Source: Dicyema japonicum
Lineage: Eukaryota; Dicyemida; Rhombozoa; Dicyemidae
Assembly (NCBI GenBank): GCA_011109175.1
Contig: RDEW01000001.1
Coordinates: 1,440,360-1,504,359, forward strand
Length of the DNA stretch: 64,000 bases
Direction: 5' to 3'
Below, piece after piece: positions 45,526 to 57,289 of the stretch (the first letter of the stretch is position 1; every line of letters begins with the position of its first letter). Both the position numbers and the translations under genes were made by a program. The notes under the pieces were generated by a model, which was not told the origin of the DNA, ran no database searches, and worked only from the letters and a program-made list of their open reading frames with translations.

Positions 45526-46445
45526 CTGATAAGTAAGGCGATTTTTTTCAATAAAATCAAAAATTAATATGTTCTTAAAATTGTTTAAAACTTATAAAAA
45601 TGTGATTTTTAATCAAAAATATTATATAAATCAAAAGTTATTAAGTAAAAAAAGTCAAAATTTAATTTTTTTAAGTCAAAGTCAAATTTTTTATCGATTT
45701 TTATTTATTTATTATTTTTTTAGAGTTATTGAATAAAATACTATCGTGTCATCAACTGTTTGTTGCATAAATTAGGAAGGATATTGAAAAGATTAAGACT
45801 GTTATAAGAAAATACCCTGATAAGTTTTCTATCAACTCACGAATTTTCTAACAACAGCTTTTTATTCAATCTTTTGTCTAATGTACATTTTAAACTAACA
45901 GGTCTATCATTTTTATTACAATTTAACTGGTGCTACTGTAAAAATATCTGATTTTCTCATTCCATTCACCGACTTTAGGAGCGGATCAATTGGTTTATAA
46001 ATTGATAAAGATGACAGGGAAAACTTACTAAATCGTATAAGACACTAGCATATTCAAAAATTGTTTTTCAGTAATAATATATGCAGAGTAAAAATATCTG
46101 AAATTTATATTTTGTATTAATTAGTTTTTTTCATTTAAAAAGTGGAAAAACAACATATTTTCTGTGCATTTGGCTATTGAAAAATTCCATCCACATTATT
46201 CAGAAAAGATTTTTATTAATGATGAAATTATTATCTAAAGACCGAATTTTTTAACATGGAAACGTTTTTAATTACATTATTCTATATTTTAATAAAGTTT
46301 AGATTAGTTTTTTTTCATATTAAAAAAAATGTTGTTTCATAGATACACTTTTTTTCATAAAGCCAAAAAAGTCAAAATTTTGAATATTTCAAGTCAATAA
46401 AGTCAATTTTTCTAAATTTAAAATAAAAATCGCCCTACTAATAAG
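45526..46445 (-). mobile_element. Non-autonomous hAT element, copy 2
   Basis: Ends TAAGGCGATTTTTTT (45534) and AAAAATCGCCCTA (to 46437) flanked by CTGATAAG (45526-45533) and CTAATAAG (46438-46445), an 8-bp duplication with one mismatch. The 904-bp body matches copy 1 in reverse orientation over both ends and lacks part of its middle. Confidence 0.78.
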
Positions 46446-46713
46446 AATTTTAATACATTCAGGTTTTTTTAACACTTATAAGCATCTTCCTACGTGTGGT
46501 GATAGACAATGATGCAATCAGTCAGTTGTGTAAATAAATTACATTATTAAGTCAATTTTCTGTCTGAATTGAAATTTTTGTCAATTGACAGTTTCCATTA
46601 TCTGATGGTAACGGTCACAGATGATGATTTTTATAAATCCTGAAACAACCGAAAGATAATTGTATACATTAATTTTTGAAGAGAACATTCACTTGGCACT
46701 ATCCTACTACAGT

Positions 46714-47690
46714 ATAACCTCCAATTGGGGCATCCATTTTGTAAAAATTGCCCCAAAAATGGAGGTCCGACATTTTCTTCGCTTTTTATAAAACCTTTAA
46801 TAGTTTTAACACATTTTCTATTAATTAATTAATAAGTAAAATATTTTTATGAACATTTATGAATGTTTTCCATCAATTTTTGAAAAAAAAATTGTGACCT
46901 TTTCCTTGCTTCTTTTAATACCAAAACAGTTTACATTCGGAGCTACAAATGATTTTGTACGGTATCCTTTTAATAAATAATCCACTCTCGTCGCAATTAA
47001 AATATTTTGAAGACCATTTTCTTTTATGTATTCATCATACATGTCAAAAAAACATTCCAGCGAAGAAACATTGGAAGAGTTATTCTCTTCACTAATTGTC
47101 TTAATTGACAACTGATGTCTTTTCTAAAATTTTTCCAAACAGCCATTGGCCCTTTGAACTGCAAATTATTCAACATCCTTGCTACTTTAGAAGTAATATT
47201 TTTAAGAGAGGACCGGCCTCAAAAACAATTTTATCCAATTTTTGAGATAAAGTATTAGGAGAGCCTTGATTTTTTCTGAGAAAATCAATTTGAACAGTTC
47301 CAGTAAAAAAATTTAGTTAATTTTTTTAAACATAATACAGCTCCTAAAAACTGAAATTACTAAACAACCTTACTAATTTTGTATTTATTTACAATATCTC
47401 GCTCAGTAAGATGTTAAATTTCACTTATTTCCTTAGCAATTTTAATCCTTAACTCAAGACTATGCTTATGAGCCATATCCAAAAGAATGCAAAAATTACT
47501 TTAGGCTTCAAAATAAAATTAATTATATAATTAATTTTAATATTAATAGCAAATATGTATATAAATAAAAAATCCAGTGCCCACTTATAAATTCCGATAA
47601 TTTCCAAATTTGGAAAATACCGCATAAAAATTATACTATTTTCAAACTACCCCAAAAACAGAGGTTTCCCCAAAAATAAAGGTTCCCCAA
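46714..47690 (-). mobile_element. pogo/Tigger-like DNA transposon remnant
   Basis: Left end TACAGTATAACCTCCAATTG and GGGGCA, with CCCCAAAAATGGAGGT nearby, is typical of pogo/Tigger termini; related CCCCAAAAACAGAGGTTT words occur at the right end (47655-47690). Inside, a minus-strand frame at 46857-47111 reads ...YRTKSFVAPNVNCFGIKRSKEKVTIFFSKIDG, the KKSKERVTVLLCCNADG block of Tigger transposases. The catalytic residues are not visible, so it is a fossil. Confidence 0.55.
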
Positions 47691-47739
47691 GCCAATGCAT
47701 ACAAATTACTTACTAGATAGTCGAAGTTGTTTTCGAGAA

Positions 47740-48500
47740 GGGAGATCCACAGCTGATGCGGTCTGGAGTCACAGATGGAGGTGTGAAACATATCAAAGAT
47801 ACCGTAGCGCCACAATATTCTGGAATTGACCTATCAAGAGCTTTTGATGCGGTTAACAGGAACAAGTTAATGGGGGTACTAAGCGGATTTCTTGATGAGT
47901 CGAGTCGAAGGATGACCCGAAGTCTACTTTCCAACACTCAACTCCTTGTGAGAGTCGGAAAGACCTATTCAAGAAAATTTGTAACAACTACGGGCACTCC
48001 TTTCTCCTCTACTATTCACAATTAATTTGGAAACCGCTATGAGGAAACTTAGACCGTTATACGCTGGAACTTGGGCGAACTCATTAGCGGATATGGAGAG
48101 ACTAGACTCATTCCACAGAAGTCAGCTGATAAAAATAACAGGAACTACTTATCCTAAGAGAATATCGAGAAATGCTTTATTTAAGAGATACAGCACTAGA
48201 TCTATCTGCTTAGAAGTACTGGAATCCAGATGGAAGCTCTTCGGACACGTCTGAGGATGTAATTAACATCCCCATCGAACATATATATGGAAATATACTA
48301 TGGTAGTCAAGAAGGCCGCTATTGTGGAAGAACTAGAACAACACTGCCAATAGTTTTACAAAAAGACCTGGTCAATAATAAAAGAAATCTAAAAAATACT
48401 GACAACCTGGATAACATGAGAGTATTGGCTAGGAACAGGGTAGCATGGAAAAAGATGACAGCTAACCTTGTTTCTTCCGCAGGGCATGCGGAGCTATAAC
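47740..48500 (+). mobile_element. LINE fragment with internal deletion
   Basis: IDLSRAFDAVNRNKLMGVL (motif A with catalytic Asp) and TTTGTPFSSTI (damaged motif B) are followed, after loss of the palm, by LYAGTWANSLADMERLDSFHRSQLIKITGTTYP, LESRWKLFGHV and RVAWKKMTANL, the post-RT end of RTE-like LINEs. No YADD motif remains. Confidence 0.6.
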
Positions 48501-48723
48501 TTGTATGACTTTCGTGGAGTGCTTAAATAAAAAATAAAATAATAAATTTATCACCCCTACTATCAACCCAAAAGTGAAAATGATAATGTTACAAGTGAAT
48601 TCGTGTAACTGCTTAAAATAAACGAAAAGACCCCTAACACCTAGAAAGTTATTCTTCATTTTCTTGTATTTTTAATTGATAGCCTACTTGATCCTAAGAA
48701 AGAGAAACAAGTTGAGTAGGACG

Positions 48724-51160
48724 AAATATCTGATAGAAGATTCTGAGTTCTAAAGATTATGTATTTTATAAAAAAAATAATAAAAATTTATGAAATTCAA
48801 ATAAAAAATAAATAAAATATTTAATAAGGTCATTAAAATAAATTCAAGTTATAAATGGAAACACCTTCATTATATGCATTATGCATCAATAATATTCGAA
48901 AAAACTGTAAAGAAAAAAAACATACAAAATTAAACGACAAGTCTAAAAAAATGTTTTCCAAAAGAGTCCTTAATGAATTGAAATATTTGAACTCACATTC
49001 TGAGAGATACCAATCTTTTCAAGATTCAAGCTTATATAGGATTTCGGATGTAGTAAAAAAGGACATTTTTTACATTGAATTGACTCGTGAAGATGTTGAC
49101 ATTAAGGACGTTGTTAATATGGTACAAGTTTATCCAAATTTATCAAATATTAATATAAACAGGATTTTTTCAACAGAAAAAAATCCTTTTCTTCCATTTT
49201 CCCTGAATGAGGTCAAATCATTTACACTCTTGAGTTATGATGACCCAGATTTGCTACATCAGCTATTCATGACTGGATTCAGAAAAATAAGGATTCTCAA
49301 ACTCTTTGGACTCAATAGCACAACGACTATTTATTACAGTACACTAAAAATAATTGAAAAACTGGAACACATAAATTTTCACAACGTCTTAATTACTGAT
49401 TTTGAGGAATTTACTGAAAGCTTTAACAGTCCAGAGTCTTTAAGGTTTATTTATAACAAATTTAGATATTTTATACATACAAGTGACGGAAAATTAAAAG
49501 GAGGTGACTTTAATTTCTTTTCTCTATTTAAAAAAGCCAAGAATCTTACTTGCGTGAATTTATCTGGATATTTTGTTAAAAGAAAAGTATTAAAAAGCTA
49601 ACTAAGTTTTGATTTAATAATTCTAGACGAATAAAAAAAATGGGATTTAAAAAATTTCATCATAATAAAATTTTACATTTCAGTAAAAATATAAGCAATT
49701 CTGTATATTTTATAAAAGAATATAGAACGATCTGCAATCAATTATAAATAATCTTATTTCGTCCACTCAACATTTCGAAAATAAAATCAAACTATTGAAC
49801 TATATTATTCGAAAGGCTTTTTATTCTAAATTTGAATTTGAAATTGGAAATAAATTGTTAAAACCATTTTTGAAAGTAATTTAAAAAATAAATTTAGTTA
49901 ATATATAGGTTCGTAAATTTTGATGTATATTTATATAAAATTGTATACAAAATAATCAAAAACTATCCGATTTCATATGATATTAGATGGTTTGAGTAGA
50001 TTTGATTTATAGTTTTATTTTTGATATTTTTCTTGAGATTATAATCCATGAAGATGTATTATTTGTATCACTATCTGATATCTAATTTGTAGAATTTTGT
50101 TCATTTTTTGATTGATTTTAAACCGCGGGAGATATCAATTTTTGTTAGTTAATTCTTATTTTAGTTACCTGCAATATCAATTGTTATTATAAATCTTAAT
50201 TTCTGGTATGAATATGGTACACGTGGTCTTAAATTAATCCTCGAAAATATGAGTATAGATCTCCTAGCCTATTTTGCATATTCAGAAGGACTTGTCAAAG
50301 TTCAAGAGACAATTAATTTTAGTTATGTGTTGAACATTTTAAAACAGAAGATATATTTGATGATAGAAAATTTATATTGTTGAGTTATCTTATAGGTATT
50401 TAAAATATATTTTTGTTAGACGAAAATGAAAAGAATATGAAATTGTTTCTCCATTATGGTGGAATTTATTATATTTATTATTATTTCGAAAGAAATTATA
50501 TTTCTGACTAAAATTTCAAATATATATTCGTTCCCGTAATCAAAATTGTCGAAAATATGGCTATGGGCTCAAACACCAGATATTTAATATGGGCGTATGG
50601 CCTAATAAATTTTATATTGTAAAATTAGTTTTATTGTAAAGGGACATGGACCACGACAACTGTCCTATCGATGTTGCCTATTCTATTTTAAGTTGTATCT
50701 GCCAGATATTAATTGATCCAAATGATATTTCGCCAATATTTATGAATTCAGATTTTAGCGATTTGAATCCGTGTGAACCCATTCTAGATAAAATTGTTCA
50801 GTTTATAATAAATAATCCTTTTGGAGTGAACGATAATTTCGATAGTTGTAATTTCTATCTTCTATCTTAAGATCAATGAAGCCATCGATAAATTTATTGA
50901 ATGCGATCACTGATGAACGAATTTGGCTTTGGGCTGTATGGGAATGCGCTAATATAGCAGAGATATATCGTTATCGTTATTTTTATAATAGAAGGAGAAT
51001 ATGTGCACATTTTTATTTCTCATAACATAATTATGAAGATTGAGAATATCTGTTTACAATCCAATATGAAAGAGATCCATTACTATGCTGAAATGTTTAG
51101 AACAGCTACAATGTCGTTATTTTTTATAATTTAGAATTATATTAATTGACAGTGAAGTTA
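48724..51160 (+). repeat. Segmental duplication, copy 2 (pairs with 40692-43140)
   Basis: Begins AATATCTGATAGAAGATTCTGAG. The intron positions of the ZYG11-like gene are shared with copy 1, so splicing structure predates the duplication. Confidence 0.85.
48855..51145 (+). CDS. ZYG11-like Cullin-2 substrate receptor, copy 2
   Basis: First exon is open for 248 codons: the BC-box SLYALCINNI at residues 5-14, then LRR-like stretches (IRILKLFGLNST, LEHINFHNVLITDF, LTCVNLSGYF). Shared GT-AG introns at 49703-49725 (23 nt) and 49876-49897 (22 nt). Later exons give IDLLAYFAYSEGLVKVQETINF, an ARM-like stretch, and ERIWLWAVWECANIA near the C-terminus. One base is missing in an A-run at about 49594-49600 relative to copy 1 (KVLK-stop instead of KELTK). 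Sum of evidence: a substrate adaptor of the CUL2-Elongin ligase, likely acting in the cytosol. The 8-kb spacer between copies is filled by LINE, hAT and pogo remnants that came after the duplication or were part of it. Confidence 0.72.
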
Positions 51161-51904
51161 TTTCATAATAAGTGATCTCTATTAATAATATATTACTAAT
51201 AACTTAAATTTTTATAAATACAAAGAATAAAACCAAACTGAGCAATTCGTTGATCTCAACGCAATCACAGTGATCTAGACTCTATTGTCCGAAAGGAGAG
51301 GTCGATGCCAGAACATGTTGAGAGGAGCAAATGGCTTCCTCTTGGACTGTAGCTTCTACTATTTTATAAAATCAATTGAATGTTATTTTGTTAGTTAGTT
51401 TAAACGACTCATTACACATAAGTATATAAATAGTTAGAGTCGCTTGTACCATGCTCTTTCCTATTCTCTCTTCATCACACGTTACCTTACTTTATTGTGG
51501 TCGTCCGTTTTTCTCACTTTCCATTAATTTGGGATTAATGTTATCTAGACAGACATGAAGCGTAGTTCTCTGCCATGCACGAAAGTCCCAAGTTGCATTT
51601 TGATTGAAAACGGTCACCACATCCATACCAAATTACATTACCAACACTGTAATTTATTTCAATCTTAGCATGGCTGAGATTGCTTTGTGGGTACCCTATT
51701 CGCAGTTTTTTTACCCATTTTTAGTTAACAATGCGACAGTCTGTTAAAATCTCATTAAGAACAATGTAAATTGATTCTTAATTTTGAAATCTGTTTTTCT
51801 TACGTTAGCGTTTTGTTTTCTATTTTGTATAATTTTTTTGTTTTGTTTTCTATTTGAATAATAAAAATTTATTAACAATAAAATATTATTTATTAACTTT
51901 GGGG
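51160..51904. other. No recognisable gene
   Basis: AT-rich intergenic sequence, no open frame, no match elsewhere in the window. Confidence 0.45.
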
Positions 51905-52885
51905 GAGAGCGGCTGCTGACATCACGGAGTAAGCGTTTCCGCGGACAACTGCGATGCCAATTCGTTGCCTTAGCCAGACCGCTTCCCGCACGTCTTTCTT
52001 GCGGTGAGCCAATTTCCCCCGATTTCCTTTAGGAAAGAGGCTGTAATACTTCCAGCCGCACCAGACGTCTCGATTGCTACCGGTACAAAACGGTAGCGGT
52101 CTCCAATTTCGCCATATTTTTTAATCTTGATTTTCTCGGCCAGATCGGCTGCCGATCCAGCAGACTGCGCCGAGTATCATCGAGTTCAGAAAGAATCCAC
52201 AACAATACAGTCCCATACGAGCGATTTTCCCTCGGTGAACGGAAAGATAGTTAACCCATCCAGTCTTTTCTCATCTCCGCGATCCAATCCCACAGGCTCC
52301 AGTACTACCGAAAAGCCTGCCGCTTCAAGAGCTCGCATGACAATGTTGTTCATAGCATCATGGCGGGGTGCTCTGCCCGCACTCCTTTTGCACGAGAGCG
52401 GGTGCACCTTTGGCATCGACGATCCCTCCACAGCGACATTGGTGTTCGACGCAAACATCAGCTCCCAAACGTTGTGCGATCCCAATCCGAATAAGGTCAT
52501 CGTCCAAAAGGGTCCCCAGGGAGGAACACGGGAGTGCATCCAGCCACGCTCCGCTTCCATGGTTGAGGAGGACACGAGGCATGCAAGACGATGCTGGTTG
52601 GCCTCAGACTTTAGCACGTCGAAGATATTCTTGGAGTAGATATCATCCCAGTTACGTTGCCTCGAAGATCGTTCGGCATATCCAAACCAGTTTCACACCA
52701 TTCGCGACGAGCTTTGTTGAAGACTCTTTCCCAAGAAAGTCCGGTTGTAAAACGCAGGATTTTTGGACCAAAAGGCTTTCACTTGAGAGCGATGACACAT
52801 CTGCTGGATGAGCAATCTTCAGCGCCGACCTGAGACCCGTTCCTCCGAGGCGTGTAGGAAGCTTGCATTGGTTCCAACTCGGCAC
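51905..52885 (-). mobile_element. RLE-type LINE, C-terminal endonuclease region and 3' end
   Basis: GC content is clearly higher than around it. Minus strand from 52885: WNQCKLPTRLGGTGLRSALKIAHPADVSSL, then CKRSAGRAPRHDAMNNIVMRALEAAGFSVVLEPVGL and KRLDGLTIFPFTEGKSLVWDCIVVDSF, a pattern (KRPDG...W-D) of the PD-(D/E)XK-like domain found at the end of some metazoan retrotransposon polymerases; here the Pro is Leu. The final part encodes IETSGAAGSI and a conserved 3' region that recurs at 54725-54890 and, diverged, at 61600-61760. Frames shift at least twice. Confidence 0.6.
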
Positions 52886-52919
52886 ATCAAGTTGTTCTGA
52901 TGCCTAATAAATTAACCAT

Positions 52920-53185
52920 AAAAATACTGAAGGGTACAACATTATAAAATGCATGCTGGAGGGACAAGATCTGAATGTATCAGCAGCTCGGAAGTATAGA
53001 AAAGCTTTTATTTAATTTTAATTAAAATTTTAAGAGGAATAAGAAAAAATTTAATATTATCGTTGTATGCTCCCATGTTCCGTAATTCGCTCCTTAACAC
53101 GTATGGGGTCGTATGTACGCACGTTCCGAAATTTGCCCCCTAACGGTATACTTTGCTTCCATACCCCCCGTATACCTAATATGAA
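52920..53185. other. Intergenic, no gene seen
   Basis: Contains TGTTCCGTAATTCGCTCCTTAAC and CGTTCCGAAATTTGCCCCCTAAC (53076 and 53121), an imperfect 46-bp tandem repeat. Nothing else. Confidence 0.4.
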
Positions 53186-53670
53186 GTGCGGAAAGATAAT
53201 ATTTATTACATGTTTTTTCTAGGCGAGTTGTCTTTGACCGATTCCAAAGAGTATCTCGTGGTATTCCTCGATTCAACATCGTTGTGGAATCATGTTCACG
53301 ATAATCCTGAAAGTTTTAATATAGAAGAATTGAATTCCAAAGTGTATCTTAGTATTCCTGGATTCCACACAGTTGTGAAATCAGATGTTCAGCAGAGAGA
53401 TTTTGTTGTGACGTGCATGTCTGTTTCCTCTGAAGACAATTAAACATTTTATGGACTTATTTACTAAGGATCCCTACAAAGAACCCAACAATAACGTAGA
53501 TTATGTTGTCTTTTGGATGTCGGATCAAATAAATCTGATGTGCTGTCGTTTTCAGATTTACATGTTGATCTTCTCACATCAGGCCTCTGATGTGGTCAAG
53601 GCTGCTCAACGAAGATTCAAGAGAAATTCTTTATTCAAGATGGCCGATGATTACGCGTTCCTTTAAGTTA
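53186..53670 (+). mobile_element. LINE ORF1 remnant
   Basis: Two overlapping frames (53186-53443, 53451-53666) with DSKEYLVVFLDSTSLWNHV, GFHTVVKSDVQQRDFVVTCMSVSSED and SDVVKAAQRRFKRNSLFKMADDYAF. The second is paralogous to 43290-43480. I assign it to the LINE that continues at 55030 because both parts have partners in the same order at 43.2-44.1 kb. Confidence 0.45.
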
Positions 53671-54365
53671 TCGAGTACAAAGAATAATTTTCCGTCAACA
53701 CTCAAGCTTCTCAAATCAGAAAATTTAAAATGCCTGTTGGAACGATAAATTTTATTTAAAACAATAAAGAAAAATACAATAATTGCAGCAAAAAACTTGT
53801 AAAATGAAAAAAATATTTCAACTAGCACAAATGATATTATTTACACACCTTTATATGAGTGGATACAAAATAAAAGAAAAAACAACCATAATATGATATG
53901 CTTCAGGAAATGACGATTAAAATTGCAAACAAATTGAATATTCATATTGGGATCACGAGATTCAAAAACCATTATGGCATAAAATCTCGAACAAATGCTA
54001 GAGAAGAAGGCTTAGTCAAGCAAGAATATTTAAATAAACTTGGAAGATTTTCTGAATGTCTTTAATCAATATGATTCCAGTGATGAAACTGGACTGTTTT
54101 TCAAATGTTTTTCATAAAATACATTAATATTAAATGAACAAGACATAGCAAGTGGAAAATTTTCAAAGGAGCGTATAACAGTGCTCTTATGTGGTAGTAT
54201 ATCTGGCAAAAAGGAAAAATCGTTAATAATTGGAAAATTCAAAAATCCCAGAGGATTTAAAAAGAAATACAAATGCAATAAAACAAAATGAGATATAAAA
54301 TTAATATCAGCGTGACGTGACAAAAAAAGGTTGAAAATATAAGCAAATTTGACTAAGACAAAATT
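53671..54365. other. No recognisable gene
   Basis: AT-rich. It lies between two halves of a LINE ORF1 and is not present in the paralogous region at 43.5-43.8 kb. Confidence 0.4.
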
Positions 54366-54735
54366 CTAGGTCATTCAACTCAGGTTATTCTATGTCAATT
54401 CTAGGTCAATTTTAGGCCATTCTGGGTCAATTCTAGATGGCCATAGCGAAAAGACTATTCTAAACCAGTAAGATGAATCAATTCTAGGTCTTAACCGCCA
54501 CATGATTGTTTGATAATAAACTTTAAACTTCTACATTCTAAAAGTGATTAGGTCACCATGGATGAATTCTAGGTAACTATAGGTCAATTCTAGGTCATGT
54601 TAGGTCACACTATAGGTCAGGTTAGTTCACTATAGGTTTCTATAGTTCAGGTTAGGTCAACTCTAAATCATTCTGGATCATTCTGGGTCAATTGTAGGTC
54701 ATTATGTGTCAATTCTAGGTTAATTCTGGAAAGCG
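54366..54735. repeat. Degenerate 11-bp minisatellite rich in AGGTCA
   Basis: Many variants of TCTAGGTCAAT and TAGGTCATTC in one orientation, interrupted near 54440-54560. At least a dozen (A/G)GGTCA words can be counted. Confidence 0.85.
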
Positions 54736-54890
54736 GCTGCTACATCACGGAGTGGGCGATTCCGCGGACTACTGCGATCCCAATTCGTTGCCTCAGCCAG
54801 ACCGCTTCCCCCACGTCTTTCATACGGTGGGCCAATTTCTCTGATTTACTTCTATAATACTTCCGGCCGAACCAGACGTAGAGGATTTAA
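54725..54890 (-). mobile_element. RLE-type LINE 3' end fragment
   Basis: AGCGGCTGCT.ACATCACGGAGT, CGCGGAC(T/A)ACTGCGAT and AATTCGTTGCCT(C/T)AGCCAGACCGCTTCCC match 51905-52070 in the same orientation. Confidence 0.7.
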
Positions 54891-55022
54891 AAACAAACCG
54901 GTCGCAGAGGATTTAAAAATTTCTTAAAAATTTTATTAATTTGATATAAACAATTTAACAAATTCATTATTTATTTATTTTAATGAACGAAAAGTCGCGT
55001 TCATTAAACAGAAAAATAACTG

Positions 55023-57095
55023 TATAAAGAATTAGATCGTGTCTGACCAAAGTGTTGAAAAGTCCTTGGAAAAGAACACTGAGGAGAACGTTTTAACACA
55101 CTGGGCAATTCGGAAATTCCACGTGAAGCTCGAATTATCCTGAGGAAATCCGGCTCTTTCACTCTTGAATTCTCCAATACTAATGACCGTAACTCTTTTA
55201 CTACGGAGATTGAAAAAAGTTTCCCGTTCGGTGTGGATGGGAACAGAGTTTCAACACTGAGTTTAAACCCAGCTGAAGTGGTTTTGAAAGGGATCCCCTC
55301 AAGGGTTACAGAAAGATTTTGTGTATTCTTGTTGGAGACTCTTCATCCAGGATTTTCTTTCAATCGCTTCAAGAAAGACAGCTACAACCTTAGTGTTGGA
55401 AAATTGACCTCAAATCAAGAGCTCTGGATTACCTGTTGGTTTCCAAAAAATCCTATGTGAATGGTATCAAGAAGACTCTGCTATCAGTTGTTTTAGATGC
55501 CAGAAATTTGGCCACGTTGCATCTCGATGCATTGAAAATGAGAAATGGCTGATTTGTGGGGAGGAGAACGGAATGAGGAGTTCTTCTTCCAAAGAAAGAT
55601 CGGAGAGGAAGTAAATCAACTGCGAGACTGGGTACCTCGCGTGTTATGGAAGGTTGCCCGGTGGCTAAGACGCTACCCAGGAATTGTGAATATATCTCTG
55701 TTGACGTTTGCTGTGACGATGTGTATTTATCATTGGGGGAATGTATTTTAGAACTCTTATTAATTGTGTGGACAGTATCAGCCAGTTTTTTATTGACTAT
55801 CCTAAATCTATCTTAATTCTAAACATGTGTTTTGGGTGTTGTACGACCAATCAGAGTGGACGAAGATTGAGACATTTATCCTACTCTCTTGGCTTCGAGG
55901 TTTTGACATCCAAGGAACCAAATCATTATTCGTATACAGGTGGTGATAAACTTGGTGTTTTTTCTGGTGTCTTCACTTCTTATTGCGCATGTGGATACTG
56001 CACTATTCTTTGAGATATCGAAAGCGCCCATCTTCCCAAAGTTTTATGTGTTAATTTAAAGTCGGCCGTGTATTACGGGGTTTTATGATAATTTGACACT
56101 AATAATGTCAATTGGAGTCATTACAGGATTTTCATGACTGATAAACTTTTTTCTCTATCGACGTTGTTGCCTGGTTATGTGGATATGTTAGCGCAAACAT
56201 TGTGAGTGCTATGGAAGAGTATTTACATTGTTATGATAAACCTGTTCTAAAGCTGGTGTCCCTACTTATATCAAGCGGGAAATTTCGGAACAAAATCGCC
56301 TTCGGACAAAGTTAAGACGGTGTCTTGATTATTTGGACCGAGAATTTCTAAAGAGAAGAATAAGAGTTACTCAGAAGACTATAGATTTCTTATTTAAACA
56401 AGTCAATAAAAAATGGAGAACTGAAGCAGGAAGGTTGGACTCCAAGAATCCAACATTCAGGAAGTCTTATCGGACGCTTGTAACTCCTGGATCTAAATCA
56501 GATGTATTAATTTGAAGAGATCCAATAGCAGTGCTGTCACCGAGGCGGTCCTTTGTTACCTATTGGAGCTAGTCTCAAATGGTATATGTACCTCAAGCTT
56601 GGAAGGTACCATTATTCGGATGATCCCAAAACCAAAAAAATCGAGGACGGATCTCTTGGACTATAAGCCTATTAGTCTAATAAACTCAATTTCAAAAATC
56701 ATGGAGAGGCTGATTTATAAAAGATTTACACGCCATAGCGGATTATGGAATTTTCTCAGCAAAGAACAGTGGCGCTTTCGTCCAGGGAAATCATATGGAG
56801 ATTGTTTTTAAATCTTGAACTCTGAGATTGAGAAGGCCAGGAACTTCAAATATCAGCTGAGTGTCGTATACCCGGATATATCGAAGGCCTTCGATAGTGT
56901 CTGGCAAGACCCACTGTTTTGTCAGCTAGTCGCAGCTGGATTCCCAAAACTTATTCGATTGGTTAAGAAATCTATTGACAGGGAGAAGATCATTAGTGAG
57001 ATGTGGAGGATTTACTTCTGAAGAGATTGTTATGAAGAGGGGGTACCTCAAGGCTTAATCTTGAGTCCTCTGCTATTCAATATATTTATGATAGT
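55023..57095 (+). mobile_element. Jockey/CR1-like LINE, truncated after RT motif B
   Basis: ORF1 part: SGSFTLEFSNTNDRNSFTTEIEKSFPFGVDGN, IPSRVTERFCVFLLETLHPGF, then a zinc knuckle CFRCQKFGHVASRC (55480-55525 region). A badly broken endonuclease remains as SLGFEVLTSKEPNHYSYTG (55880-55960). Polymerase: IIRMIPKPKKSRTDLLDYKPISLINSISKIMERL (56605-56720), YPDISKAFDSVWQD (motif A, 56870-56910) and GVPQGLILSPLLFNIFM (motif B, 57040-57090), where a pogo-type fragment interrupts it. Several stops and shifts; inactive. Confidence 0.72.
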
Positions 57096-57129
57096 GTCTT
57101 TTTCAGTAAAAGATTATTTATTATTTTTC

Positions 57130-57260
57130 TCAATACAGTCCGACCTCTATTTTGGGCGCACCTCCGAAACGGGGCACCTCCATTTTTGGGGAAAACTACG
57201 TTTTGGGCGCTCTATAAATTTTCTACCAAAAGTATTACAAATCAATTAAATTTAGTACCT
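57130..57260 (+). mobile_element. pogo-type terminal fragment inserted in a LINE
   Basis: CAATACAGTCCGACCTCTATTTTGGGCGC, then GGGGCACCTCCATTTTTGGGG and GTACCTCCAATTGGGCAT resemble the ends of the pogo/Tigger remnant at 46714 (CAGTATAACCTCCAATTGGGGC). No internal coding sequence: a solo end or a very short internally deleted element. Confidence 0.5.
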
Positions 57261-57289
57261 CCAATTGGGCATTGATTTTTTATTATATA

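Noticed and set aside
52127-52811. Plus-strand open frames of 170 and 147 codons
   Set aside because: They are shadows of the minus-strand retroelement protein, which has the recognisable motifs.
54366-54735. CRISPR-like array
   Set aside because: Units are 11 bp, degenerate and contiguous without unique spacers, and the genome is eukaryotic.
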